A DNA stretch of 35,290 nucleotides, taken from a virus. The stretch spans positions 1 through 35,290 of the IMG/VR virus record IMGVR_UViG_3300042866_001908. The stretch is one strand, 5' to 3'. The notes beneath the pieces are model-generated. The model was not told the origin of the DNA. It saw only the letters and a program-made list of their open reading frames with translations, and ran no database searches. Below, in pieces: positions 16,826 through 24,844 of the stretch. Both the position numbers and the translations under genes were made by a program. The number at the start of each line of letters is the position of its first letter. The stretch's first letter is position 1.

Positions 16826-17146
16826 TTAGTAAACCTCGGCGGTGAACCGCGGGTAGCTGACGGAGCCGGTGGATTTGGTTAGGTAGTCCTCGACTTGGGT
16901 GGACGTGGTAAAATCCTTCACGGCTTTCCAGCAGTTAAGCGCCAGCTGGGTGACGCCGGCCGGGTTAAAGCCGGGCTGCAGCTGGTAGGAAAACGATTTG
17001 CCGGCGACGGATGCGCTAACCATTACCTTGCCACCGTTGGTGAACGTGTTGGCCTGCCCGGCCGCAAGCGCTTCCAGCGCCAAGCGAAGGGCAACCGGAT
17101 CCTTCGAAGCCTGTATCCAAAGGGAAAAGATGAGCCCACGCTCCAC
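16826..17146 (-). CDS. gpW-like head-to-tail joining protein (106 aa)
   Basis: A 106-residue protein starting with GTG at 17146-17144, seven bases after the terminase stop. An N-terminal helix with LRLALEALAAGQANTFTNGG is followed by VMVSASVAGKSFSYQL. The pair of helices enclosing a beta hairpin with a G...(V/F)..GR/K...Y pattern is that of gpW-family joining proteins, which lie between large terminase and portal in lambda. It is longer than lambda gpW (68 residues) because of a C-terminal extension of about 45 residues. Confidence 0.68.
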   Translation of the reverse strand: MERGLIFSLWIQASKDPVALRLALEALAAGQANTFTNGGKVMVSASVAGKSFSYQLQPGFNPAGVTQLALNCWKAVKDFTTSTQVEDYLTKSTGSVSYPRFTAEVY

Positions 17147-17153
17147 GCGCCTT

Positions 17154-18947
17154 TCATGCTGTCAATTTAGCGGCCGCCTCCTGCGGCCGGTTTTGTTCGT
17201 GCTCCAAAAACACCAGCACCAGCTTCTCGCAATCCCCCAAGTGGTTCGCGCCCACCACTTCCCACGTCAGCTCTCTCTGCCCATAGCGCAGCTTGCGTTC
17301 TACCAGCCGTTCATTCGTCAGCTGACTGATGTAGTCGCGGCCCAAATTGCGCGGCAGCCACCAGTCCGCCCCGGTACGCTCCTTGATTTTGTTAATGTAG
17401 AGCGTGTGTTTGAAAACATTATCGTCGTACTGGACTAAGGGCAGCGTCCGGCCTAGGTGCTCGACGACCTGCTTCACCACGCTGGCCCGCATCCCGGCAC
17501 TGGCTGCACGTCCCTTGCTGGCCCAAAACTTTCCGGCCGCCCTGATCACAAACTCGTACACACCTCCGGTCCTCCGGGCCGCGTAACCAGAATCCACAAA
17601 CCCGCCCAAGCAGCTTCGGCCTTCGCCCTCCTTGCCACGCACCGGATACTTTTGCCCAAACTTTTGCAGGACTGCGTCCCAGCCGATCAGCTGGCCGTAG
17701 TCCACTAGCGCGCTCCATGGCTTCCCTGCGTTTTTGCCGTAGGCCCGGATTGTGTACCAAAGCTCCGTCTGCTGAACGTCCACCGCCATCATTAGCCCGT
17801 CCGGATCCATCGGGCACTCGCCCAGCAGATATTCCGGGCTGGCCTTGATAACGTCCTCGACGGCGCTGGGCTTGACCGTGGCCGCGGCCGGAGTCCATGG
17901 CTTGGCCAGATAGCTGTTCACAAAATGGTGCAGCCCGCGGATACTTTCTTTGTCTTGGATAAACATGACAGCCAGCTCGCCCCAGGTCTTGTGCGGGCTG
18001 TAGAGCGCGTTGAGGTGATAGCTGCGGCGCCCCGGCTCGCCTTGGGCTGTGGCCTTCCACTTGCCCTGCCGCATCATCTCATTGCGCTCGCTAAAGGGGA
18101 TTTGGCGGCGGCAGCCCGGACACTCGTAATGGGCCGTGGCCTTTAGCTTTTCAAAATTCCACGTCTCAGAATCTGCCTCAAAAGAGGACTCGTCCCACTT
18201 AATGCCCTCCCACTCCAAGTTGAACTGATGATGGCACTCGCGGCATGCGACCATGTAGTATCGCTGGTCACCGCGCTGAAACTCTGTCCAGATGTTGACC
18301 CCTTGGTCGATCGTCGGGGTGGACGCCTGAACATAAAGCCAGTGCGGAAAAGATTCCATCCGGGCGCCGATTAGCTGAAGCGGTGCGGCCTCCTTGGTGT
18401 TCCAGTCTGGAAACTTGTCGATCTCGTCGGCGATACTCATGCCGACACTGCGGCTGGAAAGATTGCTTTCGCTCCCCGCTCCCACCCACCAAACCGTGCC
18501 AGATCGAAATCTCTGCTCGTCCAGCTTCATCTCATCGTCATTGTCCGGGCAAAGCCGGCTAAGGCACGGGTTGCTCTGCACCAATTCCATCCATCGGTCA
18601 GCGCTGATGGAGCGTGCCAGCTTGAGCGACGGCAGGACCACCATGCAGGGCGTCGCCCTGTTGGTCAGTCGGTGGGCCAGCATGAGCTGCAGGGCCGTGC
18701 TTTTACCGCACTGGACCGCAAAACATAGCGTCAGCTCATGCACGCCCGGAGCCGTGGCGCTATCCAGCACCTCGCGCAGATAGGGCATGGAGTCCAAGCT
18801 GACCTTGCCTGGCTTGCTAGGACTGTACCGCTCAGAAAACCAAATGCTTTGCTCCGCCCAACGGCTCACTGAATCCATCCCCGCGGGGCGCAGAAACTTA
18901 AAAGCCGCCCCTGCCCCATGGACTGATGATGATGACGTAATGGTCAT
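17154..18947 (-). CDS. terL: Terminase large subunit, GpA family (597 aa)
   Basis: A 597-residue ATPase-nuclease of the lambda GpA type. Visible features are WSERYSPSKPGKVSLDSMPY near residue 35-55, the deviant Walker A FAVQCGKS (77-84), and Walker B SIADEID with D174-E175. Two Cys pairs, C235/C238 and C276/C279, probably bind zinc. Asp residues D390 (MMAVDVQ) and D452 (GFVDSGY) fit the RNase H-like nuclease. The enzyme cuts and pumps DNA into the prohead with the small subunit and portal. Its ATG overlaps the small terminase stop as ATGA. GpA enzymes usually act at cos sites, so packaging is probably from a cos. Confidence 0.93.
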   Translation of the reverse strand: MTITSSSSVHGAGAAFKFLRPAGMDSVSRWAEQSIWFSERYSPSKPGKVSLDSMPYLREVLDSATAPGVHELTLCFAVQCGKSTALQLMLAHRLTNRATPCMVVLPSLKLARSISADRWMELVQSNPCLSRLCPDNDDEMKLDEQRFRSGTVWWVGAGSESNLSSRSVGMSIADEIDKFPDWNTKEAAPLQLIGARMESFPHWLYVQASTPTIDQGVNIWTEFQRGDQRYYMVACRECHHQFNLEWEGIKWDESSFEADSETWNFEKLKATAHYECPGCRRQIPFSERNEMMRQGKWKATAQGEPGRRSYHLNALYSPHKTWGELAVMFIQDKESIRGLHHFVNSYLAKPWTPAAATVKPSAVEDVIKASPEYLLGECPMDPDGLMMAVDVQQTELWYTIRAYGKNAGKPWSALVDYGQLIGWDAVLQKFGQKYPVRGKEGEGRSCLGGFVDSGYAARRTGGVYEFVIRAAGKFWASKGRAASAGMRASVVKQVVEHLGRTLPLVQYDDNVFKHTLYINKIKERTGADWWLPRNLGRDYISQLTNERLVERKLRYGQRELTWEVVGANHLGDCEKLVLVFLEHEQNRPQEAAAKLTA

Positions 18948-19546
18948 GCAATCATGCGGGCCTTTATGGCCTCATAAGTACGACCAGTTTCCTCGCGCAT
19001 AATATCATGGATCTCCTCGGCGCTTTTCCCGACAAGCCGGCTGCCCTTGTTGACCAGCGCCTCTAGGCCGCGCTGAAATTCTGCGGCCAACCGCTCCACC
19101 ACTTGGGTGTGCTGGGTAACTGTCATCATAATCCCGGCAACCGCTCGGGCCTTGGACAGCTCATCTGCCGCATCCCGGGCCCGCTCTTGGGTCGTTATTA
19201 CCTTGTCCAAAGCCAGCCGGATCCCGTGAACGTCTTTGGCCTCCTTGGCTTGATCCAAAAGTTTCATGGCTTCACGCTCCGCAACCTTTGCTCGGTTGGA
19301 TCGCTCCCTTACTTCGGTCACTTCCGGCGTTTCCCCTGGTACAGCCGTCTCTAGGCTCACCGGCCCGGCCGGGTCCGTGTAAGCCGCAGCAGCTTGGACG
19401 ACCCTACATCTAGGTGCCCTCTGAGAATTTGCAGATCTCCATGCGCTGGCCTCCTCCATGCTGGTCAACGGCATACCCTTAGCAACCCACTTGGCCACGG
19501 CCTGCCGGCTGCATCCCCACTCCTTGGCTAAATCACTGGCGGTCAT
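18944..19546 (-). CDS. terS: Terminase small subunit, Nu1-like (200 aa)
   Basis: The frame is open to 19849, but the first 101 codons only translate the CATGGT repeat region. The natural start is ATG 19546-19544, giving MTASDLAKEWGCSRQAVAKWVAKGMPL, an N-terminal winged-HTH of the same layout as lambda Nu1 (LA..wG.S...V.KWv..GmP). Residues 80-190 are helical and charged, as in the oligomerisation domain of small terminases. It recognises the packaging site, which in Nu1-type systems lies immediately upstream of the gene. Here that position is occupied by 11 CATGGT/ACCATG repeats. Confidence 0.85.
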   Translation of the reverse strand: MTASDLAKEWGCSRQAVAKWVAKGMPLTSMEEASAWRSANSQRAPRCRVVQAAAAYTDPAGPVSLETAVPGETPEVTEVRERSNRAKVAEREAMKLLDQAKEAKDVHGIRLALDKVITTQERARDAADELSKARAVAGIMMTVTQHTQVVERLAAEFQRGLEALVNKGSRLVGKSAEEIHDIMREETGRTYEAIKARMIA

Positions 19547-19653
19547 AGTTAGCCGCCAACCTGTCAACCTAGACTCTGTTAAGGTTACTCTCGCAAAATG
19601 AACGGGAGTCGTCGTCACCGCAGACAACAGGCATATAAAAGATTCCTTACCCA

Positions 19654-19925
19654 CATGGTGTCCGACCATGCAGGGACCATGTCCACGACCATGTTCAGCT
19701 GTAAGCTCATACAGCAAAGCAACTACCAAACACGGCAACATGGTCAACATGGTCAGTCCGTACCCAAACGCGCGCGCGCGCCCACGCGCCCGCGCCGGAG
19801 AGCTTTGGCTGTAAGAGCAGGCGGATAGGCAACTTACCATGATGACCATGACACTTTTAATGAAATCAATTAAGCGGGAGCGGGTTGCGACTTAGCATGG
19901 TCAGCCACATGGTGGTCAACATGGT
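19654..19925. repeat. CATGGT/ACCATG iteron cluster: candidate cos/pac site or replication origin
   Basis: Eleven copies of the hexamer occur in 272 bp. CATGGT starts at 19654, 19739, 19748, 19896, 19908 and 19920; its complement ACCATG starts at 19665, 19676, 19688, 19836 and 19845. Spacings within groups are 9 to 12 bp, close to a helical turn. Chance would give about 0.1 copies. The inner pairs (19739-19755 and 19834-19851) form an inverted repeat around a GC-rich core. The cluster sits between helicase and small terminase genes in the 323-bp stretch 19547-19869, which has no other gene; the last three copies run into the helicase 3' end. Confidence 0.85.
19768..19797. other. GC-only alternating core within the iteron cluster
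   Basis: A run of alternating C and G (ACGCGCGCGCGCGC) is followed by further GC-rich sequence and lies between the inverted pairs of CATGGT repeats. GC-rich cores of this kind occur at cos cleavage sites, and alternating CG can adopt unusual DNA structure. No function is proven. Confidence 0.5.
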
Positions 19926-21498
19926 GGATCTGAATCATGCGGGCGTGGCCCTCGCCTTTTACTTCCAACCTTTTTAAGCCAAAAGTCCGGCCGTCAAACC
20001 TAGCCAAGATCTTTCCAAAAGCAGACCTTTCCCTGCGCACTTGCCGATCATCCTCACTAGGGTCCTCATCCAATACCCAAGAAAATAAACCCATTTCCCT
20101 AGACTTGGTCATCAGCTCAGCAGGACGAAACTCAAGCAAAGGCTGTGACTCGTCCACCATAACAGCACCCACTAGCTTCTCCATGTCTGCCAAAGTATCG
20201 TCAGCACTTACAAGCGGAGCCGTGCACGGGTGGATCCCGGTAACCAGCTGCACAATGCCACCAACCTGCGCCGACCATCTAGGAAAGCTACTGTGGTTTA
20301 CCGATCCTGGTGTACGGCCTTGATCGTCCCAATGCTTTACAAAAGCCCACAAAGCACCCAACAACTGCGGTCGCGCCGCCAAGATGTCCTCCTCGCTAAT
20401 CGCTCGGCTATACTTACGTTCCTCAATCTTTGCTTCTTGCACGTGAAGGGAAAGCTGAAGGCACCTGCGGCGCATATCTGCATTGACCCTTGCTGTGTTG
20501 GCGGTGACATAGATTAGGCAGGACTTTTCGACCTCAAAGTTTCGCGACTGCCCCAGCACACGACCACCCCACACGTTGGCCGTAATAAACGCCTCTAGAC
20601 TGGACGACTTGATTTCACCTCTCCAGTTATCAAATACCAGATAAGGCTCACCACTAATGGCCGCCGCGTTTAGCGCTTTAGTCAGCTCCTCACTGTCGCT
20701 TCCCTCTGGGGGTGCCGTAATCCTCATGGGACCAAACACCGGACAGACCGCCAGGCGGCAAAGCAACGTCTTGCCCGCACCTTCCGAGTTAGCTGAAAAA
20801 ATAAACGCGGGACGTGGCTCGCGAGGCGCCAGCATCAGGTCAAGATATGGTGCAAACATCGCCGCCAAGGCCACAGCCCTAGATCTAACTGCCTCGGCTT
20901 CGTTGATTGGCCATGGGAAATCAACCATCCACTGGTCAAAAACGGCCTTGGCTTGATCCAAACTCATGTCGTCTTGCAGCTCCATTTCAGACCTCGTCAG
21001 CACCTGCGTCTCCGCATCGTAGCCTTCGGGCAAAAGCTCCAGCGTCCCGTCCTTCCGAATTACCGGCAGCCTTACCGTAGCCACTCTGCGAATCGGCCTT
21101 AGTTCCCGAATAAACTGCTCACTGGCCAGCACCCCGGCCGCACACTTGTCGCTCATGCTGGCGGCTTCCTCGCCGCGCTCGCCTAGCTTGTAAGGGGAAA
21201 CGTAATCCTCAATCCAGCTGTGAAATTTCTCCGATGTCATTACCGATAGCCGGCCTCGCCGGTTGACCATCAGCACAATTCCGTCCCTCTCAAACAAATC
21301 CTGATCCCGCAACGCCTTGCCCAGATCCTCTGCCGTTTGCCCTATTCTGTGACCATTACCAGGCAGCCGGATCTTTGGCAGCACGCTGCTGACGACAGCC
21401 TGGCCGACGTCAGATTGTCCGATAAAATCAGAAACATCCGCGCTCGCCTCCCATAAAGCATCCAGCACTTGGCCGTCTTTCACGCCGACCTCCGCCAC
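19870..21498 (-). CDS. Replicative helicase / P-loop ATPase (542 aa)
   Basis: A 542-residue protein with a central ATPase module. Walker A is ANSEGAGKT (236-244), Walker B YLVFDN (286-291), a sensor-1-like strand IYVTANT is at 329-335, and an arginine cluster RRR is at 343-345. This is the organisation of phage and plasmid helicases placed after primases (superfamily 3/D5-like or related AAA+). The N-terminal 200 residues carry no recognisable primase motif, because the primase is a separate upstream gene. Its start overlaps the primase end by 19 bp. The C-terminal HHVDHHVADHA is created by the CATGGT repeats embedded in the gene end. Confidence 0.8.
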   Translation of the reverse strand: MAEVGVKDGQVLDALWEASADVSDFIGQSDVGQAVVSSVLPKIRLPGNGHRIGQTAEDLGKALRDQDLFERDGIVLMVNRRGRLSVMTSEKFHSWIEDYVSPYKLGERGEEAASMSDKCAAGVLASEQFIRELRPIRRVATVRLPVIRKDGTLELLPEGYDAETQVLTRSEMELQDDMSLDQAKAVFDQWMVDFPWPINEAEAVRSRAVALAAMFAPYLDLMLAPREPRPAFIFSANSEGAGKTLLCRLAVCPVFGPMRITAPPEGSDSEELTKALNAAAISGEPYLVFDNWRGEIKSSSLEAFITANVWGGRVLGQSRNFEVEKSCLIYVTANTARVNADMRRRCLQLSLHVQEAKIEERKYSRAISEEDILAARPQLLGALWAFVKHWDDQGRTPGSVNHSSFPRWSAQVGGIVQLVTGIHPCTAPLVSADDTLADMEKLVGAVMVDESQPLLEFRPAELMTKSREMGLFSWVLDEDPSEDDRQVRRERSAFGKILARFDGRTFGLKRLEVKGEGHARMIQIHHVDHHVADHAKSQPAPA

Positions 21499-22346
21499 GC
21501 GTCCATCCAGTCATAAAAATCAACCTTCCCATCCATCGGGGCGGACGGCCATAGCAACTCCCAGCGCACGATGCGCACTTGGCACCCGCCCTTGTCCCGC
21601 AAAGCCTTGGCCACGGCCAGTCCGTGATCCTGTCCGGCCTTGTCCCGGTCCGGCACAATTATCACCCTCCTTTTGGCCAGGGTCTGGGTATATTCATCCC
21701 GCCACTTGCCGGCCCCCATCGGAGAGGTGGTCGCCGCAATCTTGCCATCTGCCAGAGCCGCTGCATCCGCGTCCTTTTCGCCCTCAAAAATTCCTACTAC
21801 CAGATCTGAATTGGCCAACAGCTGTGGCAATCGATACAGCAGCGGCGTGATGCCGGCCAACGTCCACAGCCACCAGTTGCCCTCCCGGTCTCGGCTGGCC
21901 TGTTTGTTGCCAGCCCTCTCGCCCTCGGCCGCCGGGCGACGCTGGCGAAACATCTTTGGATCATAGCGTAGCGTTTGATGCCTTAGCTTTCCGTCTGCAT
22001 CCAAGTAATCGTACACCTTTACGATCCTAGGCTGAGGTTTCCCATCCTTCCGGTCCTGTACCGGAGTAAGGTCACCAGCCCACTCGCGCAGCATCCGGAT
22101 TGCTTCTTTAGACGATACCCCGCGCACCTTTTCAATCAGCGTGATCTGGTCCCCGCTTTCCTTGGTTCCATGGTCTGTCCAAACCAGCCCTTTGTCCCCC
22201 TGCCAGACGGAAAAGCTGGGGTTTTCGTCCCCCTGGCGGATCGGGCTGCACATCTTCCCTGGCCCTTCGGGAAATCCAGCAATGCCCAGCCGACGGGCTG
22301 CTTCCGGAAGCGGGATTTTAGCCTTGAGATCTTCTATCGTCAGCAT
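21480..22346 (-). CDS. DNA primase with CHC2-like and TOPRIM domains (288 aa)
   Basis: The best start is ATG 22346-22344 (MLTIEDLKAKIPL), overlapping the upstream gene's stop by 7 bases (ATGCTGA). Residues 1-90 have the outline of a CHC2-type zinc-binding domain (C33-SP.R, NPSFSVWQG, WTDHGTKESGD), but only one of the usual zinc ligands (C33) is present, so it has probably lost zinc. A TOPRIM domain follows, with FEGEKDAD (E188) and VPDRDKAG (D233, D235). It makes RNA primers for phage replication, working with the adjacent helicase. Confidence 0.85.
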   Translation of the reverse strand: MLTIEDLKAKIPLPEAARRLGIAGFPEGPGKMCSPIRQGDENPSFSVWQGDKGLVWTDHGTKESGDQITLIEKVRGVSSKEAIRMLREWAGDLTPVQDRKDGKPQPRIVKVYDYLDADGKLRHQTLRYDPKMFRQRRPAAEGERAGNKQASRDREGNWWLWTLAGITPLLYRLPQLLANSDLVVGIFEGEKDADAAALADGKIAATTSPMGAGKWRDEYTQTLAKRRVIIVPDRDKAGQDHGLAVAKALRDKGGCQVRIVRWELLWPSAPMDGKVDFYDWMDAWRRSA

Positions 22347-22753
22347 GACTTGACCAAAAATCCACGCCGCTTCCCACGGATGGATGGTTTCCATCCGCAC
22401 CTTCTGGCGTTGCACACCGTGGCATGATCACAGTCCCAGGCCTTGGCGATCATGGATACCGTCATGCCCGCTTCATACTGCTTGCGCCAAAATTCCCAGC
22501 GCTGAGCTACCACGTGCGTTGTGCGATTGCGCTGCTTTTTACCGTTTTCCGGTCGATAGCTGATTTCCTTTGGCACCTCTAAGACTGGCAGGGCTAGCTC
22601 AGGCCTCTTGAGGGCAGATCGCAGCACTGCCTCTTGGCTTAGCTGCGCCAGCATTTGCCTGATCTTTTCCAGCTCCCTTTCGTAATGCTCAGACTTCTTT
22701 TCCAGCAAAGTTAGGCGGTAGTTTTTCGCCGCCTCGATTAACTTGTTGTCCAT
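22340..22753 (-). CDS. Coiled-coil plus C-terminal HTH protein (137 aa)
   Basis: A 137-residue protein preceded by a strong AGGAGG site, which fixes the start although it overlaps the upstream gene by 65 bp. Residues 1-45 form a charged coiled coil (LLEKKSEHYERELEKIRQML). Residues 92-120 read YEAGMTVSMIAKAWDCDHATV, a helix-turn-helix of the resolvase/transposase-like type. It lies just upstream of the primase and is coupled to it. It could be a replication initiator accessory or transcription regulator; nothing in the sequence decides. Confidence 0.65.
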   Translation of the reverse strand: MDNKLIEAAKNYRLTLLEKKSEHYERELEKIRQMLAQLSQEAVLRSALKRPELALPVLEVPKEISYRPENGKKQRNRTTHVVAQRWEFWRKQYEAGMTVSMIAKAWDCDHATVCNARRCGWKPSIRGKRRGFLVKSC

Positions 22754-22907
22754 TATCGTCCTCCTTTTTTGTTCCAGACATCAGTAGCAACGCATCCACC
22801 AAGGCGATGGCCGTGCGCACATCCGGGTTGGCCGTAGCTTCCCGGATGCGCACAAGCGTCCCCCGTAACGTGCCGAGCACGTCACGCCACCAAACCAGAT
22901 CCGGCAC
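22689..22907 (-). CDS. Small early protein (72 aa), function unknown
   Basis: A 72-residue frame starting with GTG 22907-22905, immediately after the TAG stop of the 210-aa gene (no bases between). The N-terminal 45 residues form a hydrophobic helical region (WWRDVLGTLRGTLVRIREA, TAIALVDALLLMSG) and the C-terminus is charged. Its last 65 bp overlap the next gene in another frame. It is probably a real member of the early operon but has no recognisable family. Confidence 0.5.
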   Translation of the reverse strand: MPDLVWWRDVLGTLRGTLVRIREATANPDVRTAIALVDALLLMSGTKKEDDNGQQVNRGGEKLPPNFAGKEV

Positions 22908-23540
22908 CTAGTCCTTGGCTTTTACGGTTTCGACAAACTCAATCACCGGCTTAATCCAGTCCCGGACCATCCGGTGCCAGCTTGCGTCATGCTGCCATCC
23001 TTCCGGCAGATCCCGTTTCCAGATTTCAAACTCCGTCACCCAGGCTTGCAGCGTCCAGATTCCGCTGGATCTTTCGTCCGAGCCGCGCACCACCTCACCA
23101 GAAGCAATGGATCGCTTTAGATCGTTAGGAGTTAGTTTTTCCGCCACCGCCAGCTTGGCCCACTTGTCCTGATCTTTCGTTGTTTTAAGTTTCTGCAGCT
23201 CTAGGTAGTGCGCCGCCGTCAGTTCCGGCCGCCGCTTCTCAATTGGCACTGTTCCCAACGCCACCAACGCCTCTTTCTTGGGTCCAAAGTTAAACTCCAG
23301 CTGATCCAAGGCCTCCTGCAGATCCTCTGCCTCGTAGGACTTCTTGCCGTAGTTTAGCCAGTCCGCGTCCAGCCAGGTCTGCGCCCGGCGACAGCTCTGC
23401 AGCCAGCGGCCCACCTCCTTCCACTGCTCAATGTTCAACGCCTTTTCAAACACCAGCCCGTTGGACGTAATCCGCACCCCGGGCACCTTTTCCACCGCCC
23501 GGCCCTCACGGTCCAAGCGCTTTAGTTCAATGATTTGCAT
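22908..23540 (-). CDS. Early DNA-associated protein of the W..DWlnyG type (210 aa)
   Basis: A 210-residue protein with a strong AGGAGGG ribosome site. The central pattern WLQSCRRAQTWLDADWLNYG, then EALDQLEFNFGPKKEALVAL and later LAVAEKLTPNDLKRSIASGE, resembles a widespread phage/plasmid family. In that family a helix ending W..gdWlnYG is followed by a ParB/KorB-like helical region. Members are usually encoded in replication or early modules, and their biochemical role is not established to my knowledge. DNA binding is inferred. It is flanked by HTH proteins in the early operon. Confidence 0.62.
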   Translation of the reverse strand: MQIIELKRLDREGRAVEKVPGVRITSNGLVFEKALNIEQWKEVGRWLQSCRRAQTWLDADWLNYGKKSYEAEDLQEALDQLEFNFGPKKEALVALGTVPIEKRRPELTAAHYLELQKLKTTKDQDKWAKLAVAEKLTPNDLKRSIASGEVVRGSDERSSGIWTLQAWVTEFEIWKRDLPEGWQHDASWHRMVRDWIKPVIEFVETVKAKD

Positions 23541-24039
23541 TTTTCCCTCCTTTTTTTCCTATTGATTGCCGTCTCCAGTGCCGCTCGCGCTGCACTGTCC
23601 TATATGACTCCACCGCCTCAGCGCTTTTGGTGTGCGCGTTGCGCCGGAATCCCAAGAAATCCAACCACCACTGCACCTGTTTGCTCACCGCCGCCCGCGT
23701 CACTCCCATTTCCTTCGCGGCAGCCGTCTGCGTCCATACCCCGTTTAACGCATCGCTGTTAATGGCAAACATCAGCGCGTAGACCCGCAGCCGCACGTTT
23801 CCAGGCTTCACCAGCATCGGAAGCACGCGGGACAAAGTTTCTATCGTCAGCTGCCTGGCTTGGTCTGCCGTTGTTACCTTGAGCCAATACTCAAAAGCGG
23901 GCAGACCCCCACCGGAGTACGATTCCGTTGCTTCCCTGTACAGGGCTTCAACGGGGTTATCGCAAAGAGCAGCCATATCGGGGGTATGGCTGGCCTCCGG
24001 CCTTTCCGCCGCATCACAGTGGGGGCCGCTCCAGCTCAT
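23527..24039 (-). CDS. HTH early regulator (170 aa)
   Basis: The start ATG 24039-24037 overlaps the stop of a 32-residue upstream frame as TGATG. The longer frame from 24069 lacks support. The 170-residue product has a helical middle and, at about 103-127, WTQTAAAKEMGVTRAAVSKQV, a clear helix-turn-helix of the sigma-70 region 4/Fis-like kind, followed by basic residues and a Lys/Gly-rich end. It is likely a DNA-binding regulator or replication protein of the early operon. Its 3' end overlaps the next gene by 14 bases. Confidence 0.68.
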   Translation of the reverse strand: MSWSGPHCDAAERPEASHTPDMAALCDNPVEALYREATESYSGGGLPAFEYWLKVTTADQARQLTIETLSRVLPMLVKPGNVRLRVYALMFAINSDALNGVWTQTAAAKEMGVTRAAVSKQVQWWLDFLGFRRNAHTKSAEAVESYRTVQRERHWRRQSIGKKGGKNANH

Positions 24040-24137
24040 CAGACGTCCCAGCTTTTGATTACCGGCCATGCAATGGCGAATATCGCCACCGCCGCGGCCG
24101 GAATAATTAGTCTTACGATTAGTTCTAGTTCACTCAC
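24039..24137 (-). CDS. Tiny membrane protein (32 aa)
   Basis: This short frame starts with GTG 24137-24135 after a strong AGGAGGG ribosome site. It overlaps the previous stop as GTGA and the next start as TGATG. The product is MSELELIVRL followed by a hydrophobic stretch (IIPAAAVAIFAIAWPVI) and a short charged end, predicting a single membrane helix. Double coupling and a strong ribosome site argue that it is translated. Its role is unknown. Confidence 0.55.
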   Translation of the reverse strand: MSELELIVRLIIPAAAVAIFAIAWPVIKSWDV

Positions 24138-24328
24138 GGTTGCCCTCCTTTTTGTTTTCTGATGAAGTCCGCCAAGACCTCCTCCAGTCGCTCCACTCTG
24201 GCGACCAGTCCTTGGATTAAGATGTCCCGCCGGGCATTGAGAAACGCGTCCTGTACCCCGGCACTCCAGCTGGCGTGACCCATCACGCCCTCCTGCTCCA
24301 AATCCCTTACGTTATTTAGCTCAATCAT
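24134..24328 (-). CDS. Small helical early protein (64 aa)
   Basis: A 64-residue protein with GGAG ahead of its ATG. The second half is an amphipathic helix (ARRDILIQGLVARVERLEEVLADFI) with coiled-coil character. It is coupled to both neighbours by 4-base overlaps. Family not recognised. Confidence 0.58.
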   Translation of the reverse strand: MIELNNVRDLEQEGVMGHASWSAGVQDAFLNARRDILIQGLVARVERLEEVLADFIRKQKGGQP

Positions 24329-24495
24329 CGGCCCTTCTCCACGTGCTTAAGTTTTTTGTAGTAGCCGCGGAGCGAATCGTGCGGTCTAAGCCGGGCGTTT
24401 TTTTTGCGCCGGTCAATGATCACGTGCACCGCCCGGCCTGTGTCTGCAATCGTCACGAATCCGGCGAAGGCCATGAGTCTTGTGGTCAGGCTCAT
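24325..24495 (-). CDS. Small basic early protein (56 aa)
   Basis: This frame starts with ATG 24495-24493 after AGGAGGG and ends with a TGA that overlaps the next ATG (ATGA). The 56-residue product begins MSLTTRLMAFAGFVTIADTG and has a very basic middle (IDRRKKNARLRPHD) and a Tyr/Lys-rich end, so nucleic-acid binding is possible. No family is recognised. Confidence 0.58.
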   Translation of the reverse strand: MSLTTRLMAFAGFVTIADTGRAVHVIIDRRKKNARLRPHDSLRGYYKKLKHVEKGR

Positions 24496-24695
24496 GCGCC
24501 CTCCTCTCGCAGGTGTTCAAAGTGTTCGTAGCCCACCGGAGCCGGCTCCTCTGGCCGCTTGGCCACCAGATCCCGCAATGCGTCTGGGTCCATGGTTTCG
24601 TGTTCATGCCGCGCCAGATCCGGCGTGGCGTTAAACTTGGCCACCAGTCCGGCGATCATGTTTTCAATGACCAGATGCTTTTCGGCCTCACTCAT
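24492..24695 (-). CDS. Small acidic early protein (67 aa)
   Basis: A 67-residue acidic, His- and Glu-rich protein (MSEAEKHLVIENMIAGLVAK, LARHEHETMDPDALRDL). It is preceded by GAGGAGG and coupled by ATGA on both sides. No motif is recognised. Confidence 0.58.
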   Translation of the reverse strand: MSEAEKHLVIENMIAGLVAKFNATPDLARHEHETMDPDALRDLVAKRPEEPAPVGYEHFEHLREEGA

Positions 24696-24844
24696 TTGCG
24701 GGCCTCCTCAATGGTTTTACGGATTGCCCAGGCGGCAAAAGAAAAGGCAAAAGCAATAAGCCCCCAAGCCGCGCCGACAATTAGGGCCCATCCCGTGGCA
24801 ATCGCCACCAGCTGGGCCATGTTTTTTATGATTTCCCACGTCAT
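24692..24844 (-). CDS. Small membrane protein (50 aa)
   Basis: This frame starts with ATG 24844-24842 after an AGGAGGT site and is coupled by ATGA on both sides. Residues 11-41 of the 50-residue product are hydrophobic and Ala/Trp/Phe-rich (VAIATGWALIVGAAWGLIAF), so it should cross the membrane once, with a basic helix at the C-terminus. Function unknown. Confidence 0.6.
   Translation of the reverse strand: MTWEIIKNMAQLVAIATGWALIVGAAWGLIAFAFSFAAWAIRKTIEEARK

Noticed and set aside
19547-19849. N-terminal extension of the small terminase
   Set aside because: The extra 101 residues are a translation of the CATGGT repeat region; the Nu1-like domain begins exactly at ATG 19546.
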